From Ponticaulis koreensis DSM 19734 (GTDB taxonomy: Bacteria; Pseudomonadota; Alphaproteobacteria; Caulobacterales; Hyphomonadaceae): a stretch of DNA of 64,000 nucleotides. Below the pieces are notes generated by a model. The model searched no databases and was not told the origin of the DNA. It was given only the letters and a program-made list of their open reading frames with translations. Numbering within the stretch: position 1 is the first letter of the stretch; the number at the start of each line of letters is the position of its first letter. A program made the position numbers and the translations under genes. The stretch is from contig NZ_ATVJ01000002.1 in the NCBI RefSeq assembly GCF_000420665.1, positions 1-64,000 of the forward strand, read 5' to 3'. Positions 1 through 8,109 of this stretch are shown here, one piece after another.

Positions 1-1
1 C

Positions 2-256
2 ATTCTGACGAAAGAAGAGGGTGGTCGTCACACACCATTCTTCTCTAACTACCGTCCACAATTCTACTTCCGTACAACTGACGTGACAGGTGTTGTTACG
101 CTTCAGGACGGCACGGAAATGGTTATGCCAGGCGACAACGTTAAGCTGAACGTTGAGCTGATCCAGCCGGTTGCTATGGAAGAGAAGCTCCGCTTCGCTA
201 TCCGTGAAGGTGGCCGTACTGTTGGTTCAGGCGTTGTGTCTAAAGTTATCGAATAG
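2..256 (+). CDS. tuf: Elongation factor Tu, C-terminal fragment
   Basis: This is the last 84 codons of EF-Tu, the GTPase that delivers aminoacyl-tRNA to the ribosome. The frame opens before the window edge and ends in TAG. The fragment is the third beta-barrel domain. Recognisable pieces are [20 protein letters not shown], the tract [16 protein letters not shown] and the typical ending [17 protein letters not shown]. What follows is a set of hairpins and a terminator, not rpsJ or a tRNA-Trp/secE block. This copy is therefore the last gene of its transcript. Identification is very secure; only the 5' part is missing. Confidence 0.98.
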   Translation: MLTKEEGGRHTPFFSNYRPQFYFRTTDVTGVVTLQDGTEMVMPGDNVKLNVELIQPVAMEEKLRFAIREGGRTVGSGVVSKVIE

Positions 257-272
257 GTTTCTATTCGTTTCC

Positions 273-349
273 GTGATTGCTGAAGCAATCACATGAAACA
301 GGCTCAAGGCTGCCGCTCAGATCTAAATTTAGTGTGAGCAGCCCTGAGC
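273..349 (+). other. Stacked inverted repeats in the tuf 3' UTR
   Basis: Two hairpins lie between the tuf stop and its terminator. The first is GTGATTGCT/AGCAATCAC at 273-292, a 9-bp arm repeat with almost no loop. The second pairs GCTCAAGGCTGC (302-313) with GCAGCCCTGAGC (338-349), with one mismatch. Neither is followed by a T-run, so they are not terminators by themselves. They may protect the mRNA 3' end or mark a processed 3'-UTR RNA; that is inference. Confidence 0.5.
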
Positions 350-397
350 ACGTTCTATGCGAAGCGTAGCTTAGCGAGGACAAACCTGATCAAGAAC

Positions 398-427
398 AAG
401 CCCGCTCATCCGAGCGGGCTTTTTTGT
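398..427 (+). terminator. Rho-independent terminator after tuf
   Basis: AGCCCGCTC (399-407) pairs perfectly with GAGCGGGCT (412-420) across an ATCC loop, and a run of T follows at 421-425. It ends the tuf transcript and insulates the downstream NnrU-like gene. Confidence 0.93.
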
Positions 428-501
428 GTCTGGCTATATGCCTCAACGTCCGAACCGATTATGACGATTGGACATAGATTCAGGGAGCCGGCGAGAGCCA
501 G

Positions 502-1371
502 ATGTCAGCATTTACGCCAGTTGCGAGAGCCATTCAGTTCATCAAGGACAATAAAGCCCGTATGTTCTGGCTCTGGATTGCCTATCAGGCCATCAAAGGG
601 ACGATCACGCTGACCTTGATATGGATTCCTCTCTTCCTGTTGTGGAAGCGCGGGGCAGGAGCAGATGTCTCTCTGAAGGATTGGGCGCCCTATATCGCTG
701 CGATGATCCTGTTTCCTGTCAGTCACGTTCTCATGGCTATCAAACCGGTCAGTTCCCGGTTGAAGGCGGTGCTGGGCGATAGCGGATTCAGGATCGCGTT
801 CTCCGGTGTGTCTCTTGTCATGCTCGGTTGGCTTGTGTGGGAAGCTGTGAGAGCACCTGTCGTGCCTTTATGGTCGAGCGAGCCGTGGCAACACGGGTTG
901 GCGCTCATGCTGATCCTTATCGGGGTTATTCTGTTTGTGTTTGGTGTCGGTGTTGCCAATCCGTTTTCTGTGTTCGGATCAGGGGGCGCATATCAGGCCG
1001 AGGAGCCGGGTATTCTGCGTCTCACGCGGCATCCGGCGCTTTTCGGGCTCGCGTTCTGGGGGGCAGGTCACACGCTGGCGAATGGCAGTTTTGCGCTCAT
1101 GCTCTTTTTTCTGGTTCAGACTGCTTTTGCGCTGCTTGGTGCTGTGTCCATGGACCGGCGCCATAAGAAGGCCATGGGCGAACAGACCTGGAGCCTGATG
1201 ACAGAAAAGACATCCTTCTGGCCCAATCCGCTCACTATAATGCGCCGCGTGAATAACCCGTTACGTGTAACAATCCGATGGCTTCTTAGTCTGGCGCTGA
1301 TTGCAGGTTTGATCGCGCTCCATCCAGTTCTGTTCGGCGTATATCCGCTTGCACTGGCGACGTCCGGATGA
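502..1371 (+). CDS. NnrU-family membrane protein
   Basis: A 289-residue multi-pass inner-membrane protein. The family signature is clear in the second half: GILRLTRHPALFG near residues 170-182 and GHTLANG at 189-195, with an earlier SHVLMAIKP at about 74-82. NnrU-family proteins are related to the carotenoid isomerase Z-ISO and were first linked to nitric-oxide reductase expression. The enzymatic role in most bacteria is unknown, and nothing here points to denitrification. The protein carries about 60 extra N-terminal residues with one hydrophobic segment before the usual family start. It overlaps the next gene by 4 bp (ATGA), so the pair is probably co-translated. The ribosome site before the ATG is weak. 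Confidence 0.8.
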   Translation: MSAFTPVARAIQFIKDNKARMFWLWIAYQAIKGTITLTLIWIPLFLLWKRGAGADVSLKDWAPYIAAMILFPVSHVLMAIKPVSSRLKAVLGDSGFRIAFSGVSLVMLGWLVWEAVRAPVVPLWSSEPWQHGLALMLILIGVILFVFGVGVANPFSVFGSGGAYQAEEPGILRLTRHPALFGLAFWGAGHTLANGSFALMLFFLVQTAFALLGAVSMDRRHKKAMGEQTWSLMTEKTSFWPNPLTIMRRVNNPLRVTIRWLLSLALIAGLIALHPVLFGVYPLALATSG

Positions 1372-1775
1372 CGCGTAACCCGATCATCCGGCTTTTCTGG
1401 CTCTCTGCGGGCCTTTTCTTTACGGGACTTGCTTTCGTCGGAGTGTTTCTGCCGCTGGTACCAACCACGCCGTTCTTGTTGCTGGCGGCCTTTTGCTTTG
1501 CTCGCTCATCTGAACGACTTAATCGCTGGCTTCACGAGCATAAATGGTTCGGCCCACTCCTGACCAATTGGAGCCAGCACGGGGCTATCGGTAAGAGAGC
1601 CAAATATACCGCTGGCGTATGCCTGGTTGCAGCGCCGTTTCTCTCCTATTTTCTGGGGGCGCCGCTATGGACGCTCGCGGTCCAGATCCCGATCCTTATC
1701 GGATCGGGAACTTTTATTTTTACGAGGCCTGACGGCCCGCCACCTGTACCGTCTCCGCCAGACACTAAAGACTGA
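1368..1775 (+). CDS. DUF454 (YbaN-like) membrane protein
   Basis: A 135-residue inner-membrane protein of the DUF454 family. It begins with a hydrophobic helix, followed by the family hallmark GVFLPLVPTTPFLLLAAFCF (about residues 24-43), then a basic stretch SSERLNRWLHEHKWFGPLL and a second hydrophobic pair. Molecular function is unknown for the family. The start ATG overlaps the stop of the NnrU-like gene, which indicates an operon. Its last 11 bp overlap the 3' end of the convergent MFS gene. The C-terminus is a short proline-rich tail. Confidence 0.85.
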   Translation: MTRNPIIRLFWLSAGLFFTGLAFVGVFLPLVPTTPFLLLAAFCFARSSERLNRWLHEHKWFGPLLTNWSQHGAIGKRAKYTAGVCLVAAPFLSYFLGAPLWTLAVQIPILIGSGTFIFTRPDGPPPVPSPPDTKD

Positions 1776-3222
1776 TCATGTCCTTCTTGAAGTGGCGACG
1801 TGCAAGCACATAATGGATGCCCGCCCACGCATAAGCACATGAGAACACAATCATGGACCATTGAAGGCCGTCAGCGTTCGCCGATCCACACAAAACCGCC
1901 TGCGCGTCTGCAAGGCTGCTCATATCACGGCAAGCGTCCAGCGTGAGTTCGTCTGCAGAGCCTTTCAGGAATTGTGCGTTCAGGAAGGTCGACAGACCAC
2001 CGATGAGAGGCGGTCCGAGGCCATAGCCCAACAGGTTCATGGAAAAGAGTGATAGCGCCACTGAGGTCGCCCGTGAGCGACTGTCCACGACACCGCCAGC
2101 AATGGCGTACATCGGTCCCAGATAGAAGTAATGCAGGCACGCCGCGGCCATTAGCGGTGGCACGGCAATCCAGATATTATTCGTCAGGAAACCGATGACA
2201 TATAGCGGGGTTGAGGCAATCAGCGCGATCCCCGGTATCCATGTCAGTGCGGTTGGATGACGTTCTCTCAGCTTGTCGGCAAGATACCCGGAGGCAAATA
2301 CACCGATCGCGGCCATGCCGCCAAGGATGATCCCGAAGAGAAGAGATGCATCCTGTTGGCTCAGGCTATGCGTGCGTCGGAAGAACGATACTGTGAACTG
2401 GTTTAGCGCATAGTTCGCGAAAACCGTCACGGTCGCGCCCAGAACAATGTGCACGTAAGTTGGTTTGCCGAGCAGAAGCTTCAGCGTGGAAATGAAGCTC
2501 ACATGCTCAGTCGTTTGCGCGAGTGCAGGGTCTGTGAAACCGCGCGGTGGCTCTTTTACCGTGAGTTTCACGAGCAGGGCTATAAGGATCCCTGGCAGGC
2601 CTACAACGATAAACGCCAGTCGCCAGCCTTCTACACTCTCCCAGTCAAACCCTGATGAGATAAACCCAAGCCCTATCGAATTCAGAAAGCTTCCAAAGGC
2701 AGGGCCTGTCAGTTGTTCAGCAATCGTGCCGCCGAAAATCGCTGCCAGCATCGTGCCGATGGGTACACCGAGTGCGTAAACGGAGGCAGCAGTGCTTCGC
2801 GTCTTCGGGCTATAATAGTCTGACATGAGGCTCTGAGACGGCGGTGTACATCCAGCCTCGCCGATGCTGACCCCGACGCGGAACAGGAAGAGCATCAGGA
2901 AAGACCCTGCCACACCGCAAAGTGCGGTCATCAGGCTCCAGAAAGCTACAGAGAGCGCAATGATCCAGACCCGGTTAAACCGCTCTGCAAGCCGCGCAAT
3001 CGGAATGCCGAGAAAGGTATACATGAAGGCAAAGGCCGGACCGCCGAGCAGGCCCATCTGCCAGTCTTCAACTTCAAAAGCGAGCTTAATGGGCTCAGTC
3101 AGAATGTTGATGATGGAACGGTCAATGAAGTTGAATATGTACACGACCAGAAGCGAGCCGAGAACATACGAACGGTAGGGTTTGCTTCCAAACCCTACCG
3201 CTGTTTTTTCTTCCGAAGCCAT
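1765..3222 (-). CDS. MFS transporter, Spinster-like (copy A)
   Basis: A 485-residue, 12-helix major facilitator. The motifs FNFIDRSIINILTEPIK, LGIPIARLAERFNR and GVSIGEAGCTPPSQSLMSDY place it near the Spinster (Spns) group, whose members move lipids or organic anions with protons. The substrate cannot be read from the sequence. A long insertion follows helix 5 (about residues 165-200) compared with its neighbour. It lies 9 bp downstream of a paralogue on the same strand and shares its N-terminal GFGSK.YR start, so the two look like a tandem duplication in one transcript. The stop codon overlaps the end of the DUF454 gene on the other strand. Confidence 0.85.
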   Translation of the reverse strand: MASEEKTAVGFGSKPYRSYVLGSLLVVYIFNFIDRSIINILTEPIKLAFEVEDWQMGLLGGPAFAFMYTFLGIPIARLAERFNRVWIIALSVAFWSLMTALCGVAGSFLMLFLFRVGVSIGEAGCTPPSQSLMSDYYSPKTRSTAASVYALGVPIGTMLAAIFGGTIAEQLTGPAFGSFLNSIGLGFISSGFDWESVEGWRLAFIVVGLPGILIALLVKLTVKEPPRGFTDPALAQTTEHVSFISTLKLLLGKPTYVHIVLGATVTVFANYALNQFTVSFFRRTHSLSQQDASLLFGIILGGMAAIGVFASGYLADKLRERHPTALTWIPGIALIASTPLYVIGFLTNNIWIAVPPLMAAACLHYFYLGPMYAIAGGVVDSRSRATSVALSLFSMNLLGYGLGPPLIGGLSTFLNAQFLKGSADELTLDACRDMSSLADAQAVLCGSANADGLQWSMIVFSCAYAWAGIHYVLARRHFKKDMISL

Positions 3223-3231
3223 GACTGGGCT

Positions 3232-4641
3232 TTAAGCCTGTGCCGGCGCCGCAGCAAGCGTGGTTGAGTCTTTCTTGATCGTCAGACCGGAAAGCAGGAA
3301 GAAGACCCCTGCCACCGCAAAAAGACAGGCTGCCGAGAAGTTCGCCCAGCGGATACCGTAGGATTTACCTTCCAGACACTGAGCAATCTCTTCTTCTGTA
3401 CCCTGCGCGAGGGAGCAGGTTGAATCGAGACCAGCGAGATCGGCTGCCGCGAAGAAGTTGTTTGTAAACATGTCTGCCAGCAAACCGAAGAATGGGGGGC
3501 CGGCCCCGTAACCGATCAGGTTCACGATAAAGAGCAATACGGCAACAGATGTGGCACGTGCGCGAACGCTTACAACTGATTGTGCAATGTTGTACTGAGA
3601 GCCGAGATAGAAGTACTGAAGCGCAGCGCCGACCATCATCATGATTAGCATTGGCATCAGCCCGCCAATCAGAAATGAGAAGGCATAGATTGGCGCGCAG
3701 ATAAGATGCGCAACGCCCGGAACCCAGCAAATCGCTGTTGCAGACTTTTTGCTGGCCATCTCTGTGAGCCATCCGCCAAGGAATGCGCCTACGGAGCCTG
3801 CTACGGCGATTGGGGCCATATACAGGAGCGCTGTATCGCCAGTGCTGATGCCTTTAACGTACTGGATGTAGAGTGGCTGGAAGCCAATCAGGGCGTAGCC
3901 AGCAAACGCGGCGATGGTTGCGCCCGCCGACATGATCCAGAAGGTCGGTTTGCTGAAGATTTCTTTCAACGCTTTGCCGAATGGCAACGTCTCTTTATGA
4001 GAGGCGTTTGGGGGATCAGAATACCCGCGTGGAGGTTCTTTGATCGCAAAGAGTACAATGATACCGATGACGACGCCGGGTGCACCCACAAAGATGAAAG
4101 CCTCGCGCCAGGTGAAGAAGTTGAGAAGAGAGCCACCAAATAGCTGAGCGAGAAGACCACCTGCTGTTACACCCACAGCATAAATACCGAGTGCCGTGGC
4201 ACGAGAAGAGGGCTTGTAGTAATCTGAAATCAGAGAGTTTGCAGGAGGCGTACAGCCAGCCTCACCGATCCCGACGAGAATACGTGCACCGAGTAAAGTG
4301 ATGAACCCGACAGTGAAGCCACAGAGCATGGTCGCGACCGACCAAAGGATGACGCAGACGCCAATGATGCGGACGCGGTTTACACGTTCGGAAAGACTGG
4401 CGATTGGAATACCTAAAAACGTGTAGAGAACAGCGAACCCGAAACCGGTCAGAATACCAAACTCAAAATTCGAAAGCTGGAATTCATCGATGATAGGGCG
4501 ACCGACAACTGAGATCAGAATTCGGTCAACAAAGTTCAGTGTGTAAACGAAAGTGAGTGTGAGAAGGACGAAGGTCCTGTACCCCTTGGAACCGAAACCG
4601 GTCAGGTGCCCCGCGCTCGGCGCAGCCGTTGAATCACTCAT
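3232..4641 (-). CDS. MFS transporter, Spinster-like (copy B)
   Basis: A 469-residue major facilitator and the first gene of a two-gene minus-strand unit. It shares with copy A the N-terminal TGFGSKGYR, a LNFVDRILIS helix, LGIPIASLSERVNR and ILVGIGEAGCTPPANSLISD. Like copy A it has a cysteine-containing loop before the last helix (about residues 410-430). A good ribosome site, GGGGAGGA, lies 6-7 bases before the ATG. The copy A start lacks one, which suggests A is translated by coupling. Spinster-family proteins export sphingolipid-like or other amphipathic anions. Here the cargo is unknown. Confidence 0.85.
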   Translation of the reverse strand: MSDSTAAPSAGHLTGFGSKGYRTFVLLTLTFVYTLNFVDRILISVVGRPIIDEFQLSNFEFGILTGFGFAVLYTFLGIPIASLSERVNRVRIIGVCVILWSVATMLCGFTVGFITLLGARILVGIGEAGCTPPANSLISDYYKPSSRATALGIYAVGVTAGGLLAQLFGGSLLNFFTWREAFIFVGAPGVVIGIIVLFAIKEPPRGYSDPPNASHKETLPFGKALKEIFSKPTFWIMSAGATIAAFAGYALIGFQPLYIQYVKGISTGDTALLYMAPIAVAGSVGAFLGGWLTEMASKKSATAICWVPGVAHLICAPIYAFSFLIGGLMPMLIMMMVGAALQYFYLGSQYNIAQSVVSVRARATSVAVLLFIVNLIGYGAGPPFFGLLADMFTNNFFAAADLAGLDSTCSLAQGTEEEIAQCLEGKSYGIRWANFSAACLFAVAGVFFLLSGLTIKKDSTTLAAAPAQA

Positions 4642-4756
4642 TAATTGTCCTCCCCGACAACTTGGGTGTTGTTTAGTATATTCATGTGCAGTGTGGACGT
4701 TACTCTCAAATCTTACTCACGCAAGCCATTTTGCCTGAAAGGCGGCAGCTATTGTG

Positions 4757-5494
4757 TCAAATCAGACCTGCAGCACGCATGCTGGTAACGCCTTGTCGTC
4801 CAACAACAAGATGATCGTGCACCTGTACTTCCAGAGAGTCCAGAACATCTATGATTTCTCTCGTCATACTAATATCCGCGCGAGATGGTGTCGGATCTCC
4901 GCTTGGATGATTATGGACCAGAATAATTGAACTTGAGGAGAGCTCGAGAACCCGTTTGGCAATTTCCCGTGGGTAAACCGGTGCGTGATCGACCGTGCCA
5001 CGGCCGAGTTCTTCATCGCTGATCAGACAGTTTTTCCGATCAAGGAACAGAACACGGAACGATTCGATCTCATCGTGCTGAAGGCGAACGCGAACATAGT
5101 CCTGCACCTTCTGCCATGAGGAGAGGACTTCACGCCCGTTCAGCTCTTGCGCCGTCGCACGAAGATGAAGGTGATGGACGGTCTTCAGGTAGATAGAGAG
5201 CGTTTCACCTATTCCATCTACTGATTGGAGTGTTTTCGGAGAGGCGGCAAACACGGCAGAGAGCGAGCCAAAGCGCGTCAGCAGGCTCTTGGCGATGGGC
5301 TTTACGTCTTTTCGAGGAATGAAACCGCATAGAAGCAGCTCCAGCATTTCATAGTCAGCCAGCCCTGCGCCGTCTGTTTCAACAAACTTCTGGCGCAGGC
5401 GGTCTCGATGACCGTGATAATGCGGAACGTCTTTTTCCGGCTTCTGCGACGAATTCTGTTCAGGAAACAGGGGAGGGCCGGGCGCATCCTTCAT
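4757..5494 (-). CDS. radC: RadC-family JAB-domain protein
   Basis: A 245-residue RadC/YicR protein. An N-terminal helix-hairpin-helix-like region (about 45-110, with DYEMLELLL and VDGIGETLS) precedes the MPN/JAB domain. The JAMM metal signature is intact: H194 and H196 in HNHPSGDPTPS, and D207. RadC was once tied to recombinational repair, but its biochemical function remains uncertain. It follows map on the same strand with a 20-bp gap, so the two may share a transcript. No strong ribosome site is visible at the ATG. Confidence 0.92.
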   Translation of the reverse strand: MKDAPGPPLFPEQNSSQKPEKDVPHYHGHRDRLRQKFVETDGAGLADYEMLELLLCGFIPRKDVKPIAKSLLTRFGSLSAVFAASPKTLQSVDGIGETLSIYLKTVHHLHLRATAQELNGREVLSSWQKVQDYVRVRLQHDEIESFRVLFLDRKNCLISDEELGRGTVDHAPVYPREIAKRVLELSSSSIILVHNHPSGDPTPSRADISMTREIIDVLDSLEVQVHDHLVVGRQGVTSMRAAGLI

Positions 5495-5514
5495 CGCAGA
5501 ACTCTGATCAGGAC

Positions 5515-6330
5515 TTACGCCGTATGAGGCGTGTGGAGACCAGCTGGGGATGTGGTGAAGATTTCATATCCGTCTTCTGTCACCGCAATGGAGTGTTCAA
5601 ACTGGGCGGAGAGTGATTTGTCGCGTGTGACAGCCGTCCAGCCATCATTCAGGATGTAGGTGTCTTTCTTGCCGAGGTTTAGCATCGGTTCGATGGTAAA
5701 GAACATGCCAGGGCGAAGTTCTGCACCCGTGCCAGCGCGCGCAGAGTGAACCACATTCGGTTCATCATGGAAGACCTGACCGAGGCCATGACCGCAGAAG
5801 TCTTCAACCACGGAAAGGCGGTTCTTGTGCGCGAGTTCCGTGATTGCCGCGCCGATATCACCAACGCGGGCGCCCGGTTTCACAGCCTCAATACCAGCCA
5901 TCATGGCTTGATAGGTAAGGTCCATCAGGCGGCTTGCGCGGCGTTTGACCTCGCCAACGCCATACATGCGGGACGTGTCGCCATGCCAGCCGTCGACGAC
6001 AACCGTCACGTCGATATTGGCAATATCGCCTTCCTTCAGCACGCGGTCGCCCGGAATGCCGTGGCAAACCACGTGGTTGTGGGAAATACAGGATGCGTGA
6101 CGATACCCGCGATAGCCGATGGTCGCTGAAGCTGCGCCATTATCGAGAACAAACTCGCGGATCAGATCATCGAGGTGACCCGTCGTGACACCCGGCTTCA
6201 CTTCAGGAACCAGCATATCGAGACATGAAGCGGCGACGCGACCTGCTTTACGCATGCCTTCAAAGTCTTCCGGCGTATGTATCCGGATTCCGTCTACGCG
6301 TTTTACGAGGTCAGCTTCGATTTCCAACAT
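5515..6330 (-). CDS. map: Methionine aminopeptidase, type I
   Basis: Removes the initiator methionine from nascent proteins. The 271-residue pita-bread fold carries all five metal ligands: D107 and D118 (IDVTVVVDGWHGD), H181 (CGHGLGQ), E214 (FTIEPML) and E245 (FEHSIAV). It has no N-terminal zinc-finger extension. AAGGAG sits a few bases before the ATG. It is transcribed divergently from the CinA-like gene and lies just upstream of radC. Confidence 0.97.
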   Translation of the reverse strand: MLEIEADLVKRVDGIRIHTPEDFEGMRKAGRVAASCLDMLVPEVKPGVTTGHLDDLIREFVLDNGAASATIGYRGYRHASCISHNHVVCHGIPGDRVLKEGDIANIDVTVVVDGWHGDTSRMYGVGEVKRRASRLMDLTYQAMMAGIEAVKPGARVGDIGAAITELAHKNRLSVVEDFCGHGLGQVFHDEPNVVHSARAGTGAELRPGMFFTIEPMLNLGKKDTYILNDGWTAVTRDKSLSAQFEHSIAVTEDGYEIFTTSPAGLHTPHTA

Positions 6331-6470
6331 GGGCTCCTTGTTAAGTATGCGGGCGCTTTATATCACAGTATCTCTGATTGTGCGTCGTTATCCGCCAAAC
6401 TTAATACGTGTCTATGCACTGAAAGTAAAAGTCGGATAGCGTGTCACTACACATATGGGACGAAACCATC

Positions 6471-7229
6471 ATGACTCAACGAAAGACTGCGGCTGTTCTG
6501 CTCATTGGTGATGAATTGCTGTCCGGTCGGACGCGCGACATCAACCTCCAGAACATTGCCGGTTTCCTAGCGCCAATTGGCATTCAGGTCGCCGAAGCGC
6601 GGATTGTGTCAGATGATGAGAGCGCGATTGTTGCCGCTGTGAATGCGTTGCGCGAGGCATACGACTACGTGTTCACGACGGGCGGCATTGGCCCAACCCA
6701 TGATGACATAACAGCTGACTGCGTCGCCAAGGCCTTTGGCGATGATATTGATGTGCGTGACGACGCGCTGGCTATCATTCGCGAACGGTATGAGCAGACA
6801 GGGGTAGAGCTGACCGAAGCGCGTATGCGTATGGCGCGTATTCCTGAAAGTGCGTCTCTCATTAAAAATCCGGTGTCCGGTGCGCCCGGCTTCCAGCTCG
6901 GCAACGTGTTCGTCATGGCTGGCGTACCTTCGATTGCGCGCGCCATGCTCGAAGATGTCGGGCCGCGCCTTGAGGGTGGTGAGGTCATCAAGTCAGCCAA
7001 TCTGCGGGCTAAAGGCATGCGCGAAGGCGACGTTGCAGCCTATCTGAGCAAAGTCGCTGAAGAACATCCGGACACATCTATTGGATCTTATCCATGGTAT
7101 GGCGGCCCGAAGGATAGCGGCGTGAATATTGTCGTCCGTTCTGCTGACGAAACCGCGCTGGATGCTGCAATGCAAGCCGTAGCGAAAATGATCAAAGATG
7201 CCGGTTTCGAGCCGGTTGCAGGCGATTAG
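6471..7229 (+). CDS. Molybdopterin-binding (CinA/MoaB-like) protein
   Basis: A 252-residue MoCF_biosynth-domain protein. It shows IGDELLSGRTRDINLQ (about 13-28), TTGGIGPTHDDITADCVAKA (near 70-89) and GAPGFQLGNVFVMAGVP, all typical of the N-terminal domain of CinA. The C-terminal nicotinamide-nucleotide amidase domain of full CinA is absent. The in-frame GTG at 6441 is possible, but GGGA at 6457-6460 fits the ATG at 6471. Related stand-alone proteins are annotated as competence/damage-inducible protein A or FAD-synthase-like. The actual substrate is not certain. Confidence 0.85.
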   Translation: MTQRKTAAVLLIGDELLSGRTRDINLQNIAGFLAPIGIQVAEARIVSDDESAIVAAVNALREAYDYVFTTGGIGPTHDDITADCVAKAFGDDIDVRDDALAIIRERYEQTGVELTEARMRMARIPESASLIKNPVSGAPGFQLGNVFVMAGVPSIARAMLEDVGPRLEGGEVIKSANLRAKGMREGDVAAYLSKVAEEHPDTSIGSYPWYGGPKDSGVNIVVRSADETALDAAMQAVAKMIKDAGFEPVAGD

Positions 7230-7314
7230 AATAGGTCGCTACACTTGACCTGAAGCGGTGCTACGCTCATTGACGCTGCAAAGCACAATATAAATTCTGT
7301 CGAGGGGAGACTGC

Positions 7315-8094
7315 ATGTCTGAAAACGTCATTCTTGTTGAGAAGAAAGGCGCGGTTGCGCTTGTTACGCTGAACCGTCCTGAAGCCCGCAACGCACTCAG
7401 CCGCGCGCTGCGTGAAGCGATCTGCGAAACATTCGATAAACTGGCTGAAGATGATAGCGTGCGCGCTGTTGTGCTCACCGGCTCTGGCGATAAGGCGTTC
7501 ACCGCGGGCGTTGACCTCAAAGAAGCTGGTCAGACAGGTTTTGCGCTGGGCGCTGATGGCGGCAACATTGATATGGCGAAATCACTCGGCAACTATCCGT
7601 GGCCGATCATCGGTGCGATCAACGGCTATGCCATCACGGGTGGCTTTGAGCTGGCTCTGATGTGTGACGTGCTGCTTGCGTCTACCAACGCACGTTTTGC
7701 TGACACGCACGCACACGTCGGCATCGTTCCAGGCTGGGGGCTTTCTCAGAAGCTGTGCCGTCTGATCGGTACGTCTCGCGCGAAAGAACTCTCTTTCACA
7801 GGTAACTTCCTTGATGCTGAGACAGCCGAGCGTTGGGGCCTTGTGAACCGCGTTTATCAGCCGGAAGAACTGGTGCCTGCAGCTCTGCAAATGGCCGAAG
7901 ACATGACCAAGACGCAGCCTGTGCTGCTAAAAAAATACAAGGCGCTCATTGATGACGGCTTCGCAATGCCGTTCGGAGACGCGCTGAAGGAGGAAATTCG
8001 CCGGTCCGCTGAGCATGCGAAAAGCGTTTCAGCAGAAAGCGTCGAGGAAGCGCGTAAGGCCGTCACAGAACGCGGCCGGACCCTGAACAAATAA
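7315..8094 (+). CDS. Enoyl-CoA hydratase/isomerase family protein (crotonase fold)
   Basis: A 259-residue crotonase. The oxyanion-hole segments are present (KAFTAGVDLKE and GYAITGGFELALMCD), and the first catalytic glutamate is kept in GGFEL. The second glutamate, normally in a FGLPE motif, is replaced: the sequence reads ARFADTHAHVGIVPGWG, with His at that place. The reaction may therefore differ from simple hydration. GGGGAG precedes the ATG. A thiolase gene begins 15 bp downstream, which suggests a two-gene acyl-CoA unit. Confidence 0.88.
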   Translation: MSENVILVEKKGAVALVTLNRPEARNALSRALREAICETFDKLAEDDSVRAVVLTGSGDKAFTAGVDLKEAGQTGFALGADGGNIDMAKSLGNYPWPIIGAINGYAITGGFELALMCDVLLASTNARFADTHAHVGIVPGWGLSQKLCRLIGTSRAKELSFTGNFLDAETAERWGLVNRVYQPEELVPAALQMAEDMTKTQPVLLKKYKALIDDGFAMPFGDALKEEIRRSAEHAKSVSAESVEEARKAVTERGRTLNK

Positions 8095-8109
8095 ATCGAG
8101 GACGATGAA

